A stretch of DNA of 7,350 bases from an uncultured Oscillospiraceae bacterium. GTDB lineage: Bacteria > Bacillota > Clostridia > Oscillospirales > Oscillospiraceae. Position 1 is the first letter of the stretch; every line of letters begins with the position of its first letter. Made by a program: the position numbers and the translations under genes. Where the stretch lies: the NCBI GenBank assembly GCA_947624465.1, contig CANQKJ010000110.1, forward strand, positions 1 to 7,350, given 5' to 3'. The notes under the pieces were generated by a model, which was not told where the DNA came from, ran no database searches, and saw only the letters and a list, made by a program, of their open reading frames with translations. Below are positions 1 to 7,350 of the stretch, in pieces.

Positions 1-637
1 CGAAATGGAAGGGGTTGATCCCCAGCCGCAGGCCGCTCTCCCCCTCCCGCTCCACCCGGTAGTAGCCGGTGCCCAGGGGGGCGGGCTCCCCCTCCGCCGC
101 CAGGGCGATGGGCACGTCCAGCAGGGCGGGCAGGTTCCCGTTGGGGGCCGCCAGCGTGACGGTCACGGCCCCCTCCGACGCGGACACGCCGGTGACGCCG
201 GACAGCCGGGCGGCGTACACCGGGCTGGTCCGGGCGGCGTTGAGGGCGGCGGCGGCGTGGTCCGCCGTGAGGGGAGTGCCGTCGGAGAAGAAGGTCCCCT
301 CCGCCAGGGAAAAGGTCCAGGTGAGGCCGTCCCCGCTGACCCGGCTGGACTGGGCCAGGACGGGCCTGGCCCGGAAGTCGTTGTCCAGCTCATAGAGCCC
401 CTGCCACACCAGGCCGATCAGCTCCCGGTTCACCTGGCTGTCCCCCTGGATGGGGTCCAGGGGGGCGTTGGGGTCGTAGGCCAGGGCGAACCGGGCCGGC
501 GCGGGCGCGGGGGTGGGGGCGGCGGAGAGGGTGGGGGAGGGCTCCGGCGTCCCGGAGGGCTCCGGCAGATCCTCCCCGCAGCCGGCAAGCCCCAGCAGCA
601 GACACAGGGCCGCCAGCAGGGCGGACAGCCGTCTCAT
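1..637 (-). CDS. Family-5 extracellular solute-binding lipoprotein (peptide/nickel type), N-terminal part, truncated by window edge
   Basis: This is probably the substrate-capturing lipoprotein of an ABC importer for oligopeptides or similar ligands, anchored outside the membrane. The first 212 codons are visible and the gene runs off the left edge; the family is usually about 500-550 residues. The protein opens with a short signal peptide (MRRLSALLAAL) ending in a lipobox, LAGC, with the lipidated cysteine at residue 20. A Pro/Ala/Thr-rich linker follows (about 24-48). The SBP_bac_5 domain then begins around residue 52 with the pattern DPNAPLDPIQ. The family signature GLTWTFSLAEGTFFSDGTPL, followed by TADH, lies at about 105-127. 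The ATG at 637-635 overlaps the pgeF stop codon in an ATGA junction, and no strong Shine-Dalgarno precedes it, so it is probably translationally coupled to pgeF. No permease or ATPase genes are visible, so the ligand cannot be assigned; peptide is the family default. Confidence 0.85.
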   Translation of the reverse strand, partial: MRRLSALLAALCLLLGLAGCGEDLPEPSGTPEPSPTLSAAPTPAPAPARFALAYDPNAPLDPIQGDSQVNRELIGLVWQGLYELDNDFRARPVLAQSSRVSGDGLTWTFSLAEGTFFSDGTPLTADHAAAALNAARTSPVYAARLSGVTGVSASEGAVTVTLAAPNGNLPALLDVPIALAAEGEPAPLGTGYYRVEREGESGLRLGINPFHF

Positions 638-1446
638 CGCAGCTGGATGGCGGCGGCCATGGAGCCGCGGCCGGCCCCAAGCCTGCGGTGGCTCCAGTAG
701 CGCTCCGGCAGGCAGGAGGTGCACTCCTCGCACAGGGCGATGTGGGCGGGGTCCAGCCCCGCCAGCTCCAGCCGCCGGGCGTTGATGCCCTTCAGGTCCA
801 CGGCGAACTTTCCGTTGGGTTTGATTTTGATGTAGTCCAGCACCTCGGTGCCCAGGGCGGAGGTCATGGCGTTGGGCACGTCCTCGTGGGTCTCGAAGCA
901 CTGGGGGCAGATGCCGGGGCCGACGGCGGCCAGGATGTCCTCCGGCTTACAGTCGTACACCACCCGCATCCGGGCCACCGCGTTGGACACGATGCCGGCG
1001 GCGGTGCCCCGCCAGCCCGCGTGGACGGCGGCGATCACCCGGCGGACCGGGTCGTAGAACAGGATGGGGATGCAGTCGGCGGAGTAGACCAGCAGGGTCA
1101 CGCCGGGGAGGGCGGTCATCAGGCCGTCGGCCTCGTAGTCCACCTTCTGATAGGGATCGTCCTTCAGATCGGCGGTGGTGATGGTCCGCACCGTCCCCCC
1201 GTGGACCTGATGGGTCATGGCCAGCACGTCCCCCTCCGCGCCGACAGCGGTGAGGAACCGGCGGTAGTTCTCCCGGACGTGGTCCGGGTCGTCCCCCCGT
1301 TTCACTCCCAGGTTCAGGGAGGCCCACATCCCCTCCGATACGCCCCCCAGCCGGGTGGAAAACCCGTGGGCGGCCCCTCCGGCGGCGTCGATGCCGTCGG
1401 CGGCCAGGAAGGTGACGCCATTGCGGACTTGTTCCGTGATCTTCAC
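634..1446 (-). CDS. pgeF: Peptidoglycan editing factor PgeF (YfiH/YlmD family, multicopper polyphenol oxidase-like fold)
   Basis: A complete 270-residue protein, the normal length for the family. E. coli YfiH removes muropeptide precursors carrying L-Ser in place of L-Ala; other members have been reported as purine nucleoside phosphorylases or laccase-like enzymes, so the activity here is inferred. The three family metal ligands are visible: His82 in THQVHGG, Cys125 in YSADCIPIL and His142 in AVHAGWRGTAAG. Other conserved blocks are GPGICPQCFE (177-186) and the C-terminal SHRR (252-255) followed by GRGSMAAAIQL. The chosen start is GTG at 1446-1444, because AGGAG at 1458-1454 sits 7 nt upstream. 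The gene begins 31 nt after the secA stop and its TGA overlaps the next ATG, so it is the middle gene of a secA-pgeF-lipoprotein operon. No separate promoter is seen. Confidence 0.93.
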   Translation of the reverse strand: MKITEQVRNGVTFLAADGIDAAGGAAHGFSTRLGGVSEGMWASLNLGVKRGDDPDHVRENYRRFLTAVGAEGDVLAMTHQVHGGTVRTITTADLKDDPYQKVDYEADGLMTALPGVTLLVYSADCIPILFYDPVRRVIAAVHAGWRGTAAGIVSNAVARMRVVYDCKPEDILAAVGPGICPQCFETHEDVPNAMTSALGTEVLDYIKIKPNGKFAVDLKGINARRLELAGLDPAHIALCEECTSCLPERYWSHRRLGAGRGSMAAAIQLR

Positions 1447-1453
1447 GCAAATT

Positions 1454-1458
1454 CTCCT
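1454..1458 (-). promoter_or_regulatory. Ribosome binding site fixing the GTG start of pgeF
   Basis: Read on the minus strand, AGGAG lies 7 nt before GTG (1446-1444) inside the 31-nt secA-pgeF gap. This favours the GTG over the out-of-frame TTG at 1450 and explains why the gene does not begin with ATG. Confidence 0.8.
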
Positions 1459-1477
1459 CTCAACGGGCGAGACGGTC

Positions 1478-4261
<2,784 letters not shown>

Positions 4262-4328
4262 AGCTTCTGTTCCTTTCTCTGCATATTAAATTCGCCGAAA
4301 TGGCGCTTAGACCCAATATAACTCGTAC

Positions 4329-4337
4329 AGTATACCA
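4329..4337 (-). promoter_or_regulatory. Candidate extended -10 promoter of the secA operon
   Basis: On the minus strand the sequence reads TGG-TATACT, a TGn extended -10 with a 5/6 match to TATAAT. A T-rich stretch precedes it but no good -35 box does, as is common for extended -10 promoters. The predicted start is near 4322, giving a leader of about 60 nt. The leader contains a weak CGCC/GGCG hairpin (4293-4305) and the secA ribosome binding site (4275-4270). Transcription start mapping has not been done. Confidence 0.55.
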
Positions 4338-4383
4338 CACATCCAGGGGAGAAAAAAGAGGAATTTGTAAATAAAAACGCCCC

Positions 4384-4402
4384 AAAAGCGGGTCCCGCTT
4401 TT
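4384..4402. repeat. Palindrome 1 in the divergent secA/regulator spacer
   Basis: AAAAGCGGGTCCCGCTTTT is a perfect inverted repeat with 9-bp arms around a single central T. It lies between the two divergent promoters, outside both predicted leaders. As RNA it would fold into a GC stem flanked by A and U tracts, like a short bidirectional terminator, but no gene reads into it from either side. It could instead be an operator or an insulator between the divergent promoters. Its GCGGG/CCCGC core recurs in the second palindrome 14 bp downstream. Confidence 0.75.
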
Positions 4403-4415
4403 GTCCTCTCCGCCA

Positions 4416-4427
4416 GCGGGGACCCGC
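4416..4427. repeat. Palindrome 2, abutting the -35 box of the regulator gene
   Basis: GCGGG-GA-CCCGC repeats the half-sites of the palindrome at 4384-4402 with a 2-bp centre. It ends 1 bp before the TTGCCA -35 box (4429-4434), a position where a bound protein would contact or block RNA polymerase. Each copy can also pair with the other, with one bulged base, to make a larger hairpin. A DNA-binding site is inferred and not shown. Confidence 0.6.
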
Positions 4428-4428
4428 C

Positions 4429-4457
4429 TTGCCATTTTCCCGGAAAAGGTTTACAAT
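4429..4457 (+). promoter_or_regulatory. Sigma-A type promoter of the YheO/DauR-like regulator
   Basis: TTGCCA (4429-4434), a 17-bp spacer and TACAAT (4452-4457) match the housekeeping consensus at 5/6 and 5/6 with optimal spacing. The predicted start is near A4464. That leaves a leader of about 26 nt before the ATG at 4490, and it places the possible GTG start at 4472 too close to the transcript end to have a ribosome binding site. Confidence 0.75.
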
Positions 4458-4473
4458 GGAGTCAACACTTTGT

Positions 4474-4480
4474 GGAAGGG
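4474..4480 (+). promoter_or_regulatory. Ribosome binding site deciding the regulator start at 4490
   Basis: GGAAGGG lies 9 nt before ATG 4490. The alternative ATG at 4481 directly abuts this site, and the GTG at 4472 lies upstream of it, so 4490 is the best-supported start. Confidence 0.7.
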
Positions 4481-4489
4481 ATGCTGCGT

Positions 4490-5134
4490 ATGGATCGGGA
4501 TCAGGCATTTGAGTTTCTGGACCGCACCGCCCGGGGGCTGGCGGAGACCTTCGGCCCCGCCTGTGAGACGCTGGTACACGACATGGGGGTGCCCACCCAC
4601 CCCATCCTGTCCATCTACAACGGCCATGTTTCCGGCCGGGAGGTGGGCTCCACCATGGACATCATGGGGGTGGGCCTGGAGCTGGGCGAGGAGGCCGCCA
4701 CCTCCGACCAGGTGAACCTGGCCGCCACCACCCCCGACGGGCGGCAGATCAAGTCCTCCACCTTCCACCTGATCGGAGAGGGCTACAATCTGGCCCTGGG
4801 CGTCAACTTCGACTACACCGGCCTGTCCTTCGCCCAGCGCATCCTGTCCGACCTGATGAGCGTCCGGTCCGACCTGCGCTCCGCCCTGTGGCAGCCGGGG
4901 GACTCCAAACAGCTTGCCGACCTGTTTGAGCAGTGTCTCTCCGCCCTGGGCAAGCCCGCCGACGCGCTGAACAAGGACGACCGGCTGCGGCTGGTGTCCC
5001 TGCTGAAGCAGCGGGACGGCTTCTCCTACCGGCGCTCGGTGCCCTATGTGGCGGAGCGGCTGGGGGTGTCCCGGTACACCGTATACAAATACCTGAAAGA
5101 GGCCGGCGGCGAGGGGAAACCCTCCGGGGACTGA
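4490..5134 (+). CDS. YheO/DauR-family transcriptional regulator (PAS_6 domain plus HTH_22)
   Basis: A 214-residue predicted cytosolic DNA-binding protein. The N-terminal half (about 5-118) is a PAS_6/YheO-like sensor domain, recognisable by ETLVHDMG (26-33), the IYNGHVSGREVG block (42-53) and GRQIKSSTF (84-92) followed by LGVNFDYT (103-110). The C-terminal third (about 145-204) is an HTH_22 domain. Its NKDDRLRLVSLLKQRDGF (161-178) precedes the helix-turn-helix AERLGVSRYTVYKYLKEA (188-205). Family members include E. coli YheO and DauR, the D-arginine utilisation repressor of Pseudomonas; the ligand here is unknown. The gene diverges from secA and is followed 125 bp later by pepV on the same strand, so pepV or the gene itself are plausible targets. 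It has its own near-consensus promoter with twin palindromes directly upstream, which fits autoregulation but does not prove it. Confidence 0.9.
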   Translation: MDRDQAFEFLDRTARGLAETFGPACETLVHDMGVPTHPILSIYNGHVSGREVGSTMDIMGVGLELGEEAATSDQVNLAATTPDGRQIKSSTFHLIGEGYNLALGVNFDYTGLSFAQRILSDLMSVRSDLRSALWQPGDSKQLADLFEQCLSALGKPADALNKDDRLRLVSLLKQRDGFSYRRSVPYVAERLGVSRYTVYKYLKEAGGEGKPSGD

Positions 5135-5178
5135 ATCCGCGTCTTTTTTCGATTTTCCGCCCTCTCCCCTTTTTCCCC

Positions 5179-5207
5179 TTGTTTTTGACAGATGAAAGGG
5201 TTAAAAT
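5179..5207 (+). promoter_or_regulatory. Candidate promoter of pepV
   Basis: TTGTTT (5179-5184), 17 bp and TAAAAT (5202-5207) form a moderate sigma-A type promoter in the spacer after the regulator gene. The start would fall near 5214, giving a leader of about 46 nt. A perfect TTGACA lies at 5185-5190, but it is only 11 bp from the same -10 and so is probably not the -35. Read-through from the regulator gene is also possible because no strong terminator separates the two. Confidence 0.5.
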
Positions 5208-5223
5208 AGGGGCAGCGATTTCC

Positions 5224-5238
5224 GGGCGGACGCCGCCC
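5224..5238 (+). promoter_or_regulatory. GC-only hairpin in the pepV leader
   Basis: GGGCGG-ACG-CCGCCC folds into a 6-bp all-GC stem with a 3-nt loop, about 10 nt from the predicted transcript start. It lies 7 nt before the AGGAG ribosome binding site (5246-5250), which is 9 nt from the pepV ATG. It may stabilise the 5' end or tune initiation. No riboswitch or attenuator architecture is recognised. Confidence 0.4.
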
Positions 5239-5259
5239 ATCCCAGAGGAGAGGATACAT

Positions 5260-6666
5260 ATGGACCGAGCAAGGATCGAGGAATATTTCACGGACAAGGA
5301 GTCCCTTTTGATCGAGGCGGTGAAGCGCCTGGTGGCCATCAACAGCGTGATGGGCGATCCGGCCCCCGGCGCCCCCTTCGGCCCCGGCCCCGCCGCCGCC
5401 CTGGACGAGGCGCTGAAGATCGCGGAGGAGTGGGGCCTCATCCCCCAAAACCACGAGGGGTATGTGGGCACCGCCGACCTGAACGATAAAGAGGACGCCC
5501 TGCACATCCTGGGCCACCTGGACGTGGTGGACCCCGGCGAGGGGTGGACGGTGACGCCCCCCTTCTCCCCCATCGTGACTGACGGGCTCATCTACGGCCG
5601 CGGCGCCGACGACGACAAGGGTCCGGTGGCGGCCTCCCTGCTGGCCATGAAGGCGGTGAAGGACCTGGGGGTCCCCCTGGCCCGGAACTGCAAGGTCATC
5701 ATGGGCACCGACGAGGAGAGCGGCTCGAAGGACATCGCCTGGTACTTTGCCCGGCACCCCTTCGCCCCCGCCACCTTTTCCCCCGACTCGGGCTTCCCGG
5801 TGATCAACACGGAAAAGGGCGGCTTCCGGCCCGTCTTCCGCCGGAGCTGGCCGGTGCAGGAGGCCCTGCCCCGGCTGCGCTGGCTGCGGGGCGGCATCCG
5901 CTTCAACGTCCTGCCGGGGGACGCCTCCGCCGCCGTGGAGGGCCTCTCCATGTACGATATCCAGCCCGTCGCCCGGAAGGTCACCTCCCGCACCGGGGTC
6001 ACCTTCACCTTCGCCTATGAGGAGGGTCTCACCGTCATCCGCGCCAGGGGCGAAAGCTCCCACGCCGCCTTCCCCCAGGGGGGGAACAACGCCATCACGG
6101 GACTGGTTGCCCTGCTGTGCGCCCTGCCCCTGGCGGACGGCCCCGCCAAAGAGACGCTGGAGGCCCTCAACGCCCTGCTGCCCCACGGGGACTGGCGGGG
6201 AGAGGCCCTGGGCATCGCTCAGGAGGAGCCCATCGCCGGGCCGCTGACGGTGGCCTTCAGCATCCTGGAGTTCTCCGACACCGGAATGACGGGCCGCTTC
6301 GACTCCCGGGTGCCCCTCTGCGCCACCGAGGAGAACTGTCTCAACGCGGCCAGGGCCGCCTTTGAGGGGAAGGGCTTCACCTTCGAATGCCCCGAAGGCC
6401 AGGGGAAGCCCCACCACACCCCGGCGGACTCCGCTTTTGTCAAAACGCTGCTGAAGCGGTACGAGGAGTACACCGGCGTGAAGGGGGAGTGCCTGTCCAC
6501 CGGCGGCGGCACCTATGTCCACGACATCCCCGGCGGCGTGGCCTTCGGCTGCACCATGCCCGGCTTCGACACCCGCCTCCACGGCGCGGACGAGCGGGTC
6601 AAGGTGGAGGACCTGATGCTGTCCGCCAAAATGTTCGCCCACATCATCATAGATCTGTGCGCGTGA
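5260..6666 (+). CDS. pepV: M20-family dipeptidase, PepV/Sapep type
   Basis: A complete 468-residue metallopeptidase, the same length as Lactobacillus PepV (about 470). The family are cytosolic di-zinc or manganese dipeptidases that cut many dipeptides, including some with N-terminal beta-Ala or D-Ala, releasing free amino acids. By alignment to PepV the metal ligands are His86 in GHLD, bridging Asp118 in GADDDKGP, Glu153, Asp176 in SPDSGFP and His441 in RLHGADERV. The catalytic pair is Asp88 and Glu152, and the transition-state histidine of the lid is His268 in GESSHAAFP. The lid domain spans roughly 185-385. The ATG at 5260 is chosen because AGGAG (5246-5250) precedes it by 9 nt and the family N-terminus begins here; the frame is open further upstream only by chance. 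No signal peptide is present. A strong terminator starts 6 nt after the stop, so the transcript ends here. Confidence 0.95.
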   Translation: MDRARIEEYFTDKESLLIEAVKRLVAINSVMGDPAPGAPFGPGPAAALDEALKIAEEWGLIPQNHEGYVGTADLNDKEDALHILGHLDVVDPGEGWTVTPPFSPIVTDGLIYGRGADDDKGPVAASLLAMKAVKDLGVPLARNCKVIMGTDEESGSKDIAWYFARHPFAPATFSPDSGFPVINTEKGGFRPVFRRSWPVQEALPRLRWLRGGIRFNVLPGDASAAVEGLSMYDIQPVARKVTSRTGVTFTFAYEEGLTVIRARGESSHAAFPQGGNNAITGLVALLCALPLADGPAKETLEALNALLPHGDWRGEALGIAQEEPIAGPLTVAFSILEFSDTGMTGRFDSRVPLCATEENCLNAARAAFEGKGFTFECPEGQGKPHHTPADSAFVKTLLKRYEEYTGVKGECLSTGGGTYVHDIPGGVAFGCTMPGFDTRLHGADERVKVEDLMLSAKMFAHIIIDLCA

Positions 6667-6672
6667 GACGCC

Positions 6673-6713
6673 AGGAGCCTCCCCGGCAGTTTGCCGGGGA
6701 GGCTCCTTTTTTT
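6673..6713 (+). terminator. Intrinsic terminator of pepV
   Basis: A perfect 15-bp stem, AGGAGCCTCCCCGGC (6673-6687) against 6693-6707, encloses the 5-nt loop AGTTT and runs into seven consecutive T residues (6707-6713). It begins 6 nt after the pepV TGA. On the minus strand the same hairpin follows the GH32 stop, but it has no U-tract after it, so it should work mainly in the pepV direction. Confidence 0.95.
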
Positions 6714-6718
6714 CGCCG

Positions 6719-7350
6719 TTATCGGTCCATCACGATATCGTACTTCTCCACGTTCATCAGCGCGTTGCCGTGGGACTCGAAGCTGATGCCGTCGGCGGAC
6801 TGGGGGGTGTAAAAGGTGAGGCTCAGCGCCTGCTCCCCGTCGTTGACGAAGATCTCGGCGCTGTACCGGTCCAGGATCACCCGGAGCTTGATCTCGCCGC
6901 CCCGGCTGCGGACGAAGCACTCCCGCACGTGGACAAAGTCCCGGTTGAAGCCCGCGTGGCTGCGGCTCACCCGGAGGGTGTCCGTCTGGGGGGTGTAGGT
7001 GATGGAGGTGTAGTGCTGGCTGCCCCGGGCCACCTTCATGCGGAAGGTGGTGTAGCAGACCGCCGACATGGGCTTGACGGTCACCGTCAGGTCGATCATG
7101 CGGCCGTAAACGCCCTGGAGCGTGACCTCCTCGTGGACGGGCACATCGGTGTAGGCCACCCGGCGGTCGTGATACCGCTCCAGCTCCCGCACCGGGTTCT
7201 GGACCACGCGGCCGTCCCGGAAGTCCAGCTCCCGGGGGATGGTCATCTGGCCGAACCACCGGGCGTCGCTGGGGTGGGCGGTGCAGGTGTCCCAGTTCTG
7301 CATCCAGGCGATCATGATGCGCCGCCCGTCCGGGGCCAGGAGGGTCTGGG
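6719..7350 (-). CDS. Glycoside hydrolase family 32 enzyme (sucrose/sucrose-6-phosphate or fructan hydrolase), C-terminal part, 5' end beyond window
   Basis: The last 209 codons of a gene entering from the right edge and ending at TAA (6721-6719). The family hydrolyses beta-fructosides such as sucrose, sucrose-6-phosphate, inulin or levan. The visible part starts in the last blade of the beta-propeller with APDGRRIMIAWMQNWD, a family-typical stretch, followed by WFGQMTIPREL. The C-terminal beta-sandwich module follows, with the conserved VILDRYSAEIFVNDGEQ pattern and a final strand ending NVEKYDIVMDR. The catalytic WMNDPNG aspartate, the RDP aspartate and the EC glutamate lie upstream and cannot be seen, so activity and substrate cannot be judged. 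The family is usually about 480-500 residues, so a little over half is missing. No signal peptide or transporter context is visible. The gene converges on pepV with 52 nt between stop codons. Confidence 0.9.
   Translation of the reverse strand, partial: QTLLAPDGRRIMIAWMQNWDTCTAHPSDARWFGQMTIPRELDFRDGRVVQNPVRELERYHDRRVAYTDVPVHEEVTLQGVYGRMIDLTVTVKPMSAVCYTTFRMKVARGSQHYTSITYTPQTDTLRVSRSHAGFNRDFVHVRECFVRSRGGEIKLRVILDRYSAEIFVNDGEQALSLTFYTPQSADGISFESHGNALMNVEKYDIVMDR

Noticed and set aside
5..700. A 231-codon plus-strand open frame at the left edge
   Set aside because: The opposite strand encodes a lipoprotein with signal peptide, lipobox and SBP family 5 motif. The plus frame is Gly/Gln/Pro-rich noise.
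4472..4489. GTG 4472 or ATG 4481 as the start of the regulator
   Set aside because: The predicted transcript begins near 4464, leaving no room for a ribosome binding site before 4472. ATG 4481 directly abuts the GGAAGGG site, whereas ATG 4490 has ideal spacing.
5120..5149. A possible intrinsic terminator after the regulator gene (six T residues at 5144-5149)
   Set aside because: Only a very short, mismatched stem precedes the T run, so there is no convincing hairpin.
5185..5207. TTGACA (5185-5190) as the -35 box with TAAAAT as -10
   Set aside because: The spacer is 11 bp, well outside the workable range for sigma-A promoters, and no -10-like sequence lies 17 bp downstream.
4933..5259. An N-terminal extension of pepV reaching into the regulator gene
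   Set aside because: The frame is open by chance. The extension overlaps the regulator in another frame, lacks homology, and ATG 5260 has a strong ribosome binding site and the expected family N-terminus.
5044..6642. A 532-codon open frame on the minus strand, antisense to pepV
   Set aside because: Its low-complexity Gly/Val/Gln/His composition, lack of any family motif and position opposite an intact dipeptidase mark it as a codon-bias artefact.

Overview
The window looks like an ordinary chromosomal stretch of a GC-rich, low-G+C-phylum (Firmicutes/Bacillota) gut-type bacterium, most likely a member of the Oscillospiraceae or a relative (Flavonifractor/Lawsonibacter-like). This is inferred from the strong GC codon bias, purine-rich Shine-Dalgarno sites, a PepV-type dipeptidase and a lipoprotein signal followed by a Pro/Ala-rich linker. 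It has not been confirmed by any search. No phage, transposon, CRISPR array, tRNA or rRNA is visible, and coding density is high.

Left part, minus strand: secA (protein translocase ATPase), pgeF (peptidoglycan editing factor, YfiH/DUF152 family) and the first 212 codons of a family-5 extracellular solute-binding lipoprotein. They read as one operon: 31 nt separate secA from pgeF, and pgeF overlaps the lipoprotein gene in an ATGA junction. A candidate extended -10 promoter and a good ribosome binding site precede secA.

Middle: a 228-bp divergent spacer (4262-4489) holds the secA promoter, two palindromes sharing GCGGG/CCCGC half-sites, and a near-consensus promoter driving a YheO/DauR-type regulator (PAS_6 plus HTH_22) on the plus strand. 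After a further 125-bp spacer (5135-5259) with its own candidate promoter and leader hairpin comes a complete M20 dipeptidase of the PepV/Sapep type with all metal and catalytic residues in place. A textbook intrinsic terminator ends it.

Right edge, minus strand: the C-terminal 209 residues of a glycoside hydrolase family 32 enzyme (sucrose, sucrose-6-phosphate or fructan hydrolase). It converges on pepV and its start lies beyond the window.

How the genes might work together: pgeF with a peptide-type binding lipoprotein on one side, and a PAS-HTH regulator with a dipeptidase on the other, hint at peptide or cell-wall-peptide handling. This is inference from neighbourhood only. I found no clearly undescribed system. 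The points most worth checking are the twin palindromes in the divergent spacer, the regulator-pepV pairing, and the altered zinc-finger spacing at the SecA C-terminus.
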